Of a DNA stretch of 64,000 bases, positions 16,094-24,900 are shown piece after piece. The notes under the pieces were generated by a model. The model had not been told where the DNA came from, made no database searches, and saw only the letters and a program-made list of their open reading frames with translations. Both the position numbers and the translations under genes were made by a program. The first letter of the stretch is position 1. Each line of letters starts with the position of its first letter. This DNA comes from CAXBBB01 sp963793245 (GTDB lineage Bacteria; Bacteroidota; Rhodothermia; Rhodothermales; BA12): contig CAWBZG010000002.1 in the NCBI GenBank assembly GCA_963793245.1, positions 558,001 through 622,000 of the forward strand, in the 5' to 3' direction.

Positions 16094-18328
16094 ATGAGTG
16101 TGCCGTATGCCGAATCCGACGATCTCCACATCAGCGACCCGCGCGTGCAAGAGCGCGTGGATCGACTGTTCGCGGCGTGTGAGAAAAACCTCAAGGGGTT
16201 CGATCGTCCGCTGATCGAGAAGGCGTTTCGATTGGCACGATGGGCGCATCGCAACGACAAGCGGGCGTCGGGAGAGCCGTATATCGTGCATCCGCTGGAC
16301 GTGGCGACGATTTTGGTGGAAGAGATTCCGCTCGACAGTACGAGTGTGGCGGCGGCGCTGCTACACGATGTGGTCGAAGACACCGAAGTCGACTTGGACG
16401 TGATTCGGAGCGAGTTTGGGGCGACGATGCGCTCGCTTGTTGATGGGCTGACGAAGATCAGCGGCGTGTTCGAGAGCCGGAGTGTCGGCAATGCCGAGAA
16501 CGTGCGGAAGCTGGTGCTGTCGATGGCGAGCGACGTGCGGGTGATCTTGGTCAAGTTCGCCGACCGGCTGCACAACATGCGGACGCTCGAAGCGCTGCGC
16601 GAGGGCAAGCAGCAGAAAATCGCGCGCGAGACACTCGACCTCTATGCTCCACTCGCCCACCGCTTTGGCTTGTTTCGGGTCAAAAACGAGTTGGAGGACC
16701 TGTCACTGCGCGCGCTCGAACCGGACGCGTACTACGACATCGTCGCCGAACTCAAGGCAACGCGAGACGAGCGTGAGCGGTTGGTTGCGTCCTTTATCGA
16801 ACCGTTCAAGGAGCGGCTGCGCGAGGCCGGAATTCAGTTCGAGATCTATGGGCGCCCAAAACACATCTACTCGATCTGGGGGAAGATGCAGCGTCAGAGC
16901 AAAACGCTCGACGAGATTTACGACCTGCTCGCTATCCGAGTCGTTATCGAGACTGAGCCGGGCGAAGACGAGCGACGTGCGTGTTGGAGCGTCTACTCCA
17001 TCGTCACCGATCTGTATACGCCCAACACGAGCCGAATCCACGACTACGTGACGCGGCCTAAGAGCAACGGCTATCAGAGCCTGCACACGACGGTCTTTGG
17101 GCCGAGCGGACGCCCGTTCGAGGTGCAGATTCGAACGCGGCGGATGCATGAGATCGCCGAGCGCGGGGTGGCGGCGCACTGGCGGTACAAGGAGAACGTC
17201 GACGCGGACGGCAGCGACCCGGATTTGGACTCGGCTCTAGGCTGGGTACGTGATCTGCTCGAGGCGCCTCAGGCCGATCAGCCCCAAGGCTTCGTCGACG
17301 ATTTGCGGCTCAATCTGTACGACAACGAGATCCACACCTTTACACCGCTGGGTCACCTGATCACGCTGCCCCTGCACGCCACGCCGGTCGACTTCGCATT
17401 TCAGGTGCATACCGAAGTCGGATTTCACTGCATCGGCGCCAAGGTGAACGGCAAGATGGTACCGCTCTCGGCGACGCTTCAGAGCGGCGATCAGGTCGAG
17501 ATCATCACTAGCAAAAAGCAGACGCCCAATCCGGACTGGATGAAGTTCGTCGTCACGCACAAGGCGCAGAGTCGCGTGCGGGCGTGGACCAACGAGAAGC
17601 GGCGCAAGGCGATGGAGTTGGGCAAAGAGATCTGGGACAAACGCGCCAAGAAAGCCAGCCTCTCAACGGTTGAGGGCGAAGTGCGAGGGTATGCCGTGGC
17701 GCTCAAATTCGGCAGTGCCCAGGATATGTACTACGAGATTGGAACGGGGCATCACGATGTCGACGCGCTGATTCGTACGCTCAAAGGCGAGCAGAAGGTG
17801 GATGGCGAGAAAGGCGCGTCGGAGTTGGAGCGGGCGTTTCAGGCGTTCGTGTCGCCGGGCAAACGCAACGAGGGGCCGAGCATCGTGCTCGACGGAGAGG
17901 ACGGCTACAACCTGGCCACCGAGTATGCCTCGTGCTGCACGCCGATTCCGGGTGACAAGATTTTCGGCTTCACGTCGCGCAACGGCGTCGTCAAGATTCA
18001 CCGGGCTAGTTGTCGCAACGCGCCCAACCTGTACGTCAGCGAGCCGGACCGCATCGTCGAGTTATCGTGGAGCCGAGAGAAGGACGCGATTTACAGCGTC
18101 GGCTTGCGCGTGATGGGCGAAGACCGGCAGGGGTTGCTCAACGACCTGACCGACATTATCTCGAAGACATTCAAGATGGGCATTCGGTCGGTCGCCGTCG
18201 ATTCTGAGGAGGGGTTTTTCGAGGGGTTGATCACGCTCAACGTAAGCGACCTCGAGCAGCTGAAGAGTGTTATGCGGCGCTTGAACCGCGTCTCCGGCGT
18301 CTCGGGCGTGTACCGACTGGAAGTCTGA
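16094..18328 (+). CDS. Bifunctional (p)ppGpp synthetase/hydrolase (long RSH protein)
   Basis: A 744-residue RelA/SpoT homolog. The N-terminal HD hydrolase domain is intact (AHRNDKRASGEPYIVHPLDV; LLHDVVEDTE with His91-Asp92; RLHNMRTLEA). The synthetase domain is also intact (YDLLAIRVV, then KSNGYQSLHTTVFGPSG and EVQIRTRRMHEIAERGVAAH). A TGS domain (FTPLGHLITLPLHATPVDFA) and a C-terminal ACT domain (from about residue 665) follow. Both catalytic halves look functional, so it should make and remove the alarmone. It is probably a single-gene unit; a weak terminator follows. Confidence 0.96.
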   Translation: MSVPYAESDDLHISDPRVQERVDRLFAACEKNLKGFDRPLIEKAFRLARWAHRNDKRASGEPYIVHPLDVATILVEEIPLDSTSVAAALLHDVVEDTEVDLDVIRSEFGATMRSLVDGLTKISGVFESRSVGNAENVRKLVLSMASDVRVILVKFADRLHNMRTLEALREGKQQKIARETLDLYAPLAHRFGLFRVKNELEDLSLRALEPDAYYDIVAELKATRDERERLVASFIEPFKERLREAGIQFEIYGRPKHIYSIWGKMQRQSKTLDEIYDLLAIRVVIETEPGEDERRACWSVYSIVTDLYTPNTSRIHDYVTRPKSNGYQSLHTTVFGPSGRPFEVQIRTRRMHEIAERGVAAHWRYKENVDADGSDPDLDSALGWVRDLLEAPQADQPQGFVDDLRLNLYDNEIHTFTPLGHLITLPLHATPVDFAFQVHTEVGFHCIGAKVNGKMVPLSATLQSGDQVEIITSKKQTPNPDWMKFVVTHKAQSRVRAWTNEKRRKAMELGKEIWDKRAKKASLSTVEGEVRGYAVALKFGSAQDMYYEIGTGHHDVDALIRTLKGEQKVDGEKGASELERAFQAFVSPGKRNEGPSIVLDGEDGYNLATEYASCCTPIPGDKIFGFTSRNGVVKIHRASCRNAPNLYVSEPDRIVELSWSREKDAIYSVGLRVMGEDRQGLLNDLTDIISKTFKMGIRSVAVDSEEGFFEGLITLNVSDLEQLKSVMRRLNRVSGVSGVYRLEV

Positions 18329-18355
18329 TCGAGGCGTCGAACGGTGGATTATCGG

Positions 18356-18385
18356 CGAGGTGGGGTGGGTTGGTCCTCGTTTTTG
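18356..18385 (+). terminator. Probable terminator after the RSH gene
   Basis: CGAGG (18356-18360) pairs with CCTCG (18375-18379) across a G-rich loop and is followed directly by TTTTTG. The stem is short, but the T-run and the place between a stop codon and a new promoter fit a terminator. Confidence 0.5.
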
Positions 18386-18415
18386 TCGTTTGAGACTTGA
18401 CCTGAGGCAAAGATG

Positions 18416-18443
18416 TTGAGTTTATTGGAGATATCGCTATACT
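18416..18443 (+). promoter_or_regulatory. Candidate promoter for the HU-like gene
   Basis: TTGAGT (18416-18421) and TATACT (18438-18443) are 16 bases apart in a strongly AT-rich island. This looks like a general sigma-70 promoter; the Bacteroidota-type TAnnTTTG element is not obvious here. The position 48 bases before the TTG start is right. Not tested. Confidence 0.35.
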
Positions 18444-18490
18444 AAATCGGCGATCACTCATCCCCCTTTTTACCGTTCCCGGAGGACCAT

Positions 18491-18859
18491 TTGACCACGC
18501 TCACCAAAAAAGATGTCGCACGGCGCGTTGCCGAACTGATGGACGAACCCATCTACAAGAGCGAGCCGTGGGTCACCGCCGTCGTTACGTCGATCAGCGA
18601 TCTGCTGCTCCAGGCCGATCCCGAAGTGCGCATCGAACTGCGTGACTTTGGCGTGTTCGAGGTCAAGAAGACGCGCGCCAAGCCCAAGGCACGCAATCCG
18701 AAGACGAACGAAACGGTCTTCATTCCGTCGCGCCGTAAGACGCACTTCAAGCCGAGCAAAAAGCTGAAGAGCGTTCTCCAGACGCCGCTTTCCGAACTGG
18801 ATTACGCAGTCCCCGAAGGCGCTGCCGATTACACTCCGGTCGATCAGGCCGTCGCGTGA
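18491..18859 (+). CDS. HU/IHF-family DNA-binding protein
   Basis: A 122-residue protein starting at TTG 18491 (MTTLTKKDVARRVAELMDEP), preceded at five bases by a strong GGAGG Shine-Dalgarno (18481-18485) that decides the start. The HU core is clear: helices, then ELRDFGVFEVKKTRAKPKAR, the DNA-clasping arm with NPKTNETVFIPSRRKTHFKP, and the final helix. A tail of about 25 residues (ELDYAVPEGAADYTPVDQ) follows the usual end. It is a nucleoid-architectural protein. Its stop overlaps the ruvX start. Confidence 0.93.
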   Translation: MTTLTKKDVARRVAELMDEPIYKSEPWVTAVVTSISDLLLQADPEVRIELRDFGVFEVKKTRAKPKARNPKTNETVFIPSRRKTHFKPSKKLKSVLQTPLSELDYAVPEGAADYTPVDQAVA

Positions 18860-19281
18860 GTCTGCGCGCGGCGCCTCGTATCGTCGGCGTCGACTATGGA
18901 TCGAAACGAACGGGGTTGGCTGTTGCCGATCCGCTCGGACTGTTTGCGCGTCCGCTGGGGACGTTTGCTCCCGGATTGGCGACGGCTGAGCTACTGAAGC
19001 TGGACGCCCGTGAGGGGGTCGCGACGATTGCGCTGGGTTGGCCGCTCGAACCGGACGGAGCGGAAGGCGCTGCCGTCGAGCGCGTGCGGTCGTTCGAGGG
19101 GCGATTGAAAAAGGCGCTTCCTCACGCCCACATCGTGCGGGTCGACGAGCGGTACAGCTCGGCCCACGCGTCGAGTCGACTTCATGAAGCCGGAGCCTCG
19201 CGCCGCGTCAGGCGTGATAAAGGTCTCGTCGACGCCGCCGCCGCGTGCGTCATTCTGGAAGACTATCTGCGCGAACGATGA
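18856..19281 (+). CDS. ruvX: Putative pre-16S rRNA nuclease / Holliday-junction resolvase-like YqgF
   Basis: A 141-residue RNase H-fold protein. The N-terminal motif GVDYGSKRTGLAVAD holds the first catalytic Asp; the central ALGWPLEPDG, the VDERYSS acid region and the C-terminal KGLVDAAAACVILEDY with the last Asp are all present. GTG 18856 overlaps the HU stop by four bases, and the gene overlaps def by four bases. The family processes the 5' end of 16S rRNA in E. coli. Confidence 0.93.
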   Translation: MSLRAAPRIVGVDYGSKRTGLAVADPLGLFARPLGTFAPGLATAELLKLDAREGVATIALGWPLEPDGAEGAAVERVRSFEGRLKKALPHAHIVRVDERYSSAHASSRLHEAGASRRVRRDKGLVDAAAACVILEDYLRER

Positions 19282-19859
19282 TTCTGCCCATCCACACCTT
19301 CGGCTCAGGCATCCTGCGTGAGGAGACGATCCCTGTCGAGGAGATAACACCCGAACTGACTCAACTGATCGCTGACATGATCGAGACGATGCACCACGCC
19401 GACGGCATCGGCTTGGCTGCGCCTCAGGTCGGACGACGCGAGCGGCTGTTCGTCGTCGATCTGTCCGGCATTTTCGAGCGCGACGAAATCGACCCGGCGA
19501 CGATGCCGGATCAGCCGATGGTGTTTATCAATCCCGAGATCACGTGGGAGAGTGAAGACGAGGATGACTTCGAGGAGGGCTGTTTGTCGATTCCCGATCT
19601 TCGCGATACGGTCTACCGTCCCGAAGCCGTCGGACTTGTGTATCAGGATGCCGAGTTGAAGTCGCACGAACTCGACCTAGACGGCATGTTGGCGCGCGTC
19701 GTGCAGCATGAGTACGACCACCTGGAAGGCATCCTGTTCGTCGATCACCTGAGCACGTTCCGCCGCCGCATGCTGAAGCGCAGACTCGCACGCATGGCCG
19801 ACGGAGAAGTGGAAGCCGACTATCCGCTGGCGCCCATTGGAGATGACGCCGTAGTGTGA
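19278..19859 (+). CDS. def: Peptide deformylase
   Basis: A 193-residue deformylase starting MILPIHTFGSGILREETIPV at ATG 19278, which overlaps the ruvX stop as ATGA; an upstream in-frame ATG inside ruvX was rejected. All three motifs are intact: GIGLAAPQVG, EEGCLSIP (metal-binding Cys) and VQHEYDHLEG (HEXXH-type). It removes N-formyl groups before methionine aminopeptidase acts. The C-terminus has the family's LSTFRRRMLKRRLARM helix. Confidence 0.96.
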   Translation: MILPIHTFGSGILREETIPVEEITPELTQLIADMIETMHHADGIGLAAPQVGRRERLFVVDLSGIFERDEIDPATMPDQPMVFINPEITWESEDEDDFEEGCLSIPDLRDTVYRPEAVGLVYQDAELKSHELDLDGMLARVVQHEYDHLEGILFVDHLSTFRRRMLKRRLARMADGEVEADYPLAPIGDDAVV

Positions 19860-19918
19860 CGGGGTGGGAAGCGTAGCGCACAACCACGAGTCTCGCTCAA
19901 CTGTCAACCATCGCTTCT

Positions 19919-20587
19919 ATGCCTGAATCGTCCGCGTCTGGCCTCACCATCCGCGATCTGCGCTATGCATACGACGGCACGTCCGTGTTGGAAGGTATCC
20001 ACTTGGATGTGGCGTCAGGCGCGAGCGGAGTGTTGATCGGGCCGTCGGGGAGTGGAAAATCGACGCTGCTGCATCTGATCGGCGGGCTGCTTCGGGTGCA
20101 GTCGGGGTCGATTGAAGTGGGTGGGACGCGGTTGGAGACTTTGTCGGAATCCGAGTTGGATGCATTTCGAGCGCAGCACGTCGGTGTCGTGTTTCAGCAG
20201 GCGCACCTGGCCCATGCGTTGACGGTCCGGCAAAACGTGCTGCTTGCGCCGTTTGCTGCTCGAAAAGAGGCGGATCCGAAACGTGCCGATGCCATTCTCG
20301 CACGCGTCGGGCTAGGCGGGTTGGGCGACCGGCTTCCACACAAATTGAGCGTTGGGCAGCGGCAGCGCGTGGCGATTGCCCGGGCGGTGATGAACAGTCC
20401 GACACTTCTGCTCGCCGACGAACCAACGGCGAGTCTGGACGATGCACACGCGGCTGCAACGCTCGCTGTCCTGCGCGAAGAGGCCGAGCGGGTGGGCGCC
20501 ATCCTGCTCGTTGCCACGCACGACGCCCGTGTTACCCAGCATCTGCCCGTCGCCCTGCGGCTCGAAACTCTGGCGCTGACGACATGA
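19919..20587 (+). CDS. ABC transporter ATP-binding protein (LolD/MacB type)
   Basis: A 222-residue ATPase: Walker A GPSGSGKST, Q-loop in FQQAHL, signature LSVGQRQRVAIARA, Walker B LLLADEPTASLD and the H-loop in LLVATHDARV. It belongs to the group that works with FtsX/MacB-type permeases rather than classical importers. The permease gene overlaps it by four bases (ATGA), so they form one transporter. See the DUF3299 entry for a possible metal link. Confidence 0.95.
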   Translation: MPESSASGLTIRDLRYAYDGTSVLEGIHLDVASGASGVLIGPSGSGKSTLLHLIGGLLRVQSGSIEVGGTRLETLSESELDAFRAQHVGVVFQQAHLAHALTVRQNVLLAPFAARKEADPKRADAILARVGLGGLGDRLPHKLSVGQRQRVAIARAVMNSPTLLLADEPTASLDDAHAAATLAVLREEAERVGAILLVATHDARVTQHLPVALRLETLALTT

Positions 20588-21825
20588 CGCTCACGACGCT
20601 CACCCTTGCTTACCTACGCCGTCGCCCGCTGACGCTGGCGCTCAACGTGCTGCTCGTCGCGTTCAGCGTAGGGACGCTCGTGCTGCTGCTCTTGCTGTCG
20701 ATGCAGGCCAACGGGTTGCTCATGCGTGACGCGCGCGGCATCGGGTTGGTCGTGACGGCGGAGGGGAGTCCGCTGCAAGCCATCTTGTCGTCGATCTATG
20801 GGCTGGATGCACCGGTCGGCAACGTCGATGTGCGTGACGTGCGCACAGTTGCCCAGAATCGAGCCGTCCGCCACGCCATTCCGTTGGGGCTGGGCGACGC
20901 GTACGCAGGCTTCGGCATCGTTGGGACGACGCGCGACTATCCCGACCACTATGCAGCCGAACTCGCCAGCGGGGAGTGGTGGCATAGTGCGTTGGAGGCG
21001 ACGGTGGGTGCAACGGTCGCCGAGCAGACGGGACTGCGCGTCGGCGACCTCTTCGCGTCGGCGCACGGCGCCGGATCTCAGGATCACGATGCGCACCCGA
21101 TGCGAGTCGTCGGAGTGATGGAGCGGACGGGGACGGTCGTCGATCGGCGGATTTTGACGAGTTTGGAGACTGTCTGGGAGATCCACGACGCGCACGGCGG
21201 CGACCACGATCACGATGCGCACAGCGAAGAAGAGGCCGAATCCGACTGGCTTGCTCTACCTGCTGACGGCGCCGACAACCGACAGATCACGTCGCTGTTG
21301 CTGGTGTTCGAGTCGCCGATTGCGGCGGCGCTGCTGGGGCGGTCGATCGGCGCACTGCCCAACATTCAGGCGGCGTCGCCCGCGTTCGAGATTGCGCGGT
21401 TGGGACGGCTGCTGGGCGGAGCGGTCGCGCTGGCACAACTGTTCGGTATGGGGCTGGGCATTGCGGCGATTCTCACTCTGTTCGTGACGCTGTACTCGGC
21501 GCTGAGGGAGCGGCGCTACGATCTGGCGCTGTTTCGCGCGGTCGGCATTGGGCGCGGGCGTCTGGTCGCGCACGTGTTGCTCGAAGGAGTGATCGTGTCG
21601 GCGCTGGGGCTGTTGCTCGGGCTACTCGCAGGACATGGCGCGGCGTACGCCGTTGGTTGGGCGCTCGAAGCAGACCGAGGCATCGCAGTTACTGGCGCGC
21701 TGTGGCATCCGCTCGAAGGGTGGATCGTGGTGGCGGCGTTGGTCGCCGGGTTGCTGGCGGCGGCGATTCCTGCGTGGCAAGCCTACCGGACCGAAGTGGC
21801 GTTGGTGCTGGGCGAAGGCGGCTGA
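20584..21825 (+). CDS. FtsX-like ABC transporter permease with His/Asp-rich periplasmic loops
   Basis: A 413-residue permease: an N-terminal membrane helix (LNVLLVAFSVGTLVLLLLLS), a large periplasmic MacB_PCD-like domain, and three C-terminal helices of the FtsX type (from about residue 280). Two His/Asp clusters lie in the periplasmic domain: near residues 160-175 (GAGSQDHDAHPM) and near 200-220 (HDAHGGDHDHDAHSEEEAE). Such clusters usually bind Zn or other transition metals. With the upstream ATPase and the downstream DUF3299-like protein this resembles zinc-regulated ABC loci such as the Vibrio zrg cluster. Confidence 0.9.
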   Translation: MTLTTLTLAYLRRRPLTLALNVLLVAFSVGTLVLLLLLSMQANGLLMRDARGIGLVVTAEGSPLQAILSSIYGLDAPVGNVDVRDVRTVAQNRAVRHAIPLGLGDAYAGFGIVGTTRDYPDHYAAELASGEWWHSALEATVGATVAEQTGLRVGDLFASAHGAGSQDHDAHPMRVVGVMERTGTVVDRRILTSLETVWEIHDAHGGDHDHDAHSEEEAESDWLALPADGADNRQITSLLLVFESPIAAALLGRSIGALPNIQAASPAFEIARLGRLLGGAVALAQLFGMGLGIAAILTLFVTLYSALRERRYDLALFRAVGIGRGRLVAHVLLEGVIVSALGLLLGLLAGHGAAYAVGWALEADRGIAVTGALWHPLEGWIVVAALVAGLLAAAIPAWQAYRTEVALVLGEGG

Positions 21826-21828
21826 GGT

Positions 21829-21914
21829 CTGTCATCGCGAGTGAAGCGTGGCGATCTCCTGCGTTTGCTGATACCACGGAGACTGCCACGTCGCTTCGCT
21901 CCTCGCAGTGACAG
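21829..21914. repeat. Palindromic repeat-like element between convergent genes
   Basis: An 86-base imperfect palindrome whose arms begin CTGTCATCGCGAGTGAAGCG and end with a matching CGCTTCGCTCCTCGCAGTGACAG-type arm, with inner arms around GTGGCGATCTCC and GGAGACTGCCAC. It resembles the dispersed palindromes with a GTCATTGCGAG...GAAGC core found in many genomes. It lies exactly between the permease stop and the convergent kinase stop and may also end transcription from both sides. Confidence 0.6.
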
Positions 21915-21927
21915 AGTCGTCGCCGTC

Positions 21928-24900
21928 TCAGCCTTCGAGGGAGAACTCGCCCATGATGTCGGCGAGATAGCCGGGGTGAGCGGCGGGTTCGGCAAGCGGG
22001 CGCATGCTCAGGAGCATTTCGCGGAGTAGATCAGGCTTGACGGGTTTGGGGAGGAAGCCGGCCATTCCCGCCTGTCGGTAGGCGGCGCGATCTTCGGGGA
22101 GGACGGCGGCCGTCAGAGCGATGATGCTCGGTTGGGCTTGCTGAGGCAGCAGTTCGCGAATCGCTTGCGTCGCTTCGAGTCCGCCCATTTCAGGCATCTG
22201 CATATCCATCAGGACGACATCGTAGGGCGTAGCCTGCACCTTGTCGACAGCGACCAGGCCGTTCTCGGCAAAGTCGGCCTGGTAGCCCATGCGGTCGAGC
22301 AGGCGGCGGACGAGTTTCTGGTTGATCGCGTTGTCCTCGGCGACGAGTATGCGCAGCGGATGGACTTCGCCTGGCGTCGCGTCGTCTCCGAGGGCGATGG
22401 GGCGTGCGTGAGTTGCCTGGACCAACTCGACCAGTCGGCGGCGGAGGGCGCTCTGGCGTAGCGGCGCGACGATGCGTACGGCGTTCTCGACGCTGTAGAC
22501 AGGCGTTCCCGGCTCGACGACGAGCACTAGAGGTGCGGCTTGTGTGGGCGACATCAGGCGCAATTGCTCGGCCAGTTCGTTCTGCGTCATGCCCTCGCTG
22601 ACGCTGTCCAGAATCACTACGTCAAAACTGCCCGGCTCCATCTCGACGGCGCACAGCGCTTCGATGGGACTCTCGTAGACCTGCGCTTCCATACCCCACG
22701 CGATGGTCTGCATTTCGAGCCACAGGCGCTGCTTTTCGTCATCGCTGACGACGAGCGCGCGCATGGATTCGAGCGAGACGGCATCTTCGGGCGTGTCCTC
22801 GGCGGCGGGAAGAAAGACGCGGAAGCGGAAGGTCGAACCTTTGTCCAGCGTGCTCTTGACGTCAATGTCGCCGCCCATCAATCGAACCAGGCTGCGCGAG
22901 ATGGCAAGGCCCAGGCCCGTTCCGCCAAACTTGCGCGTCGTCGAGGCGTCGGCCTGGCTGAAGGCGTTGAACAGCTTACCGATGTTGTGCTCGGCGATAC
23001 CGATGCCCGTGTCGACGACCGCGAAGTCAACGCCGATCGCTCCATCCGGCCCGTCGGCCCCTCTCTGGACTTCGATGACGACCGATCCGCTTTCGGTGAA
23101 CTTGACGGCGTTGGTTGACAGGTTGAGCAGGATCTGACGCAGCCGGTTCGCGTCGCCGACGACCCTGTTGGGCAGGCTGGCGTCGAGCGTGTAGGCGAGG
23201 TCGAGACCTTTGCGATCCGCTTTGAGCGAGACCAAGTCGACAGCGTCCTCGATGCAGTCGACCAGTGAAAAGCCGCGCTGTTCGAGTTCGATGCCGCCCG
23301 CTTCGATCTTGGAGATGTCCAGGATGTCGTTGATGACCGACAGCAGTGCCTCGCCTGACGTGTTGATCAGGTGGACGTATTCGCGCTGTTCGGCGTCCAG
23401 ATCGGTGCGTTCGAGCAGGTCCGAGAAGCCGATCACGGCGTTCATCGGCGTCCGAATCTCGTGGCTCATGTTGGCCAAGAAGTCCGACTTGGTCTGTGCG
23501 GCGTCCTCGGCGGCGACGCGTGCCAGTTGAGCTTCTGCCGTGCGTTCGTCGACTTCGTCCTGCAGGCGCTGCTCGCGCCGCTCGGCTCGCTGCGTGTGAG
23601 CGAGCAGGAGGAACGCGGGAATGGTTATGCAAAAGACGCCCGACAGCAGATAGAACCACCAGGTCTGGTAGAATGGCTGAGCAATCGTGAAGGTCTGCGC
23701 GCGCTCGGAAAACTGCTCACAGGTGGCCGTCAGGCAGGCGCGGACGCGAAACTGGTAGGTGCCCGGCTCCAGGTGCGTAAACGTCGCCTCACGCGAACGC
23801 GACGGTGGACTCCACTCTTGGTCGAGCGGAGCGAGTTGGTACTGATAGTACAGTGCGCTGGCCTGAGCGAGGTTGATGCCCGCGAACCGAAACGTGAGGT
23901 AGTTCTCGTCGGTGTCGAGGTCGAGGTTGACCGGGTAGTCTTCCCACGGCATCAGCGCGTCGGTGCGCTCGCTCCACGCCGTCGGCTGGTGAAACAGGTC
24001 GATGGAGCGGACGAACAGGAGCGGTGTGTCGCGCTCATCAGGCAGCAGGCGGAGAGCGATCCTCGTGATGCCGCGCGCATCGCCGATCCAGAGAGACCCC
24101 TCTTCGGCAAACGCCCTGTTGTACGTGACCCCGCCGACGTAGCCGTGCGCTTTCCCAATGTGGCGCACCACTTGGCCCGCTCGCGTGCGAAAAGCGGCGG
24201 CGTCGATGGCGTACAGCCCGGTCATCGTGCCAATCCACACCGACCCGGCGTCATCGAACGTGGCAAAGGTGGGGCTACCCAAGCCGGTCGCTCGGTCCGC
24301 TTCGATGGTACCTGCGTAGGCATATCCGTCTCGATCCGGCTGATACACCTTGACGCCATCGGTCTTGCTGGCCAGCCACAGCCATCCGCCCTCGTCGAAG
24401 GCAAACCCGTTGATCGAGCCATCCGGCTCGGGTAGCAGTCGGCGCAGCGATCCCGCAGTATCGAGTGCGTCCGTCCAAAAGAGGCCCATACTGGTTGAAA
24501 CCCAGGTCGTGTTGTTCGGCCCGATCGTCAGTTTGCGGATGATGCCCTCTAGACCGGCGAACGCAGCTACGGGAACGAGTTCGGTGCCCCGCACCTCGGT
24601 GACCTGTTGCATCGTTCCGAACAGCACGCGGTCATCCGGCGTCACGGCGAGCGAGGAGAGCATGGACAACACCGGCTTTCCGTTCTGCCTAGTCGCGATG
24701 GGGCGGATGCGGTCTCCGTCCATGCGGGCAACGCCATTCTGCGTGCCGATCCACACCGTCCCGTCCGACGTGCGTTCGAGGCTACCGATCGTGCGGGAGG
24801 GAAGACCGTCTGCCTCTCCGAATGCGCGAAACGTGGCGGATCGCTCGTCGTGGAGGATCAAGCCGGTTGCCGTCGCGAAGAGCAAGCGTCCCTGTGAGTC

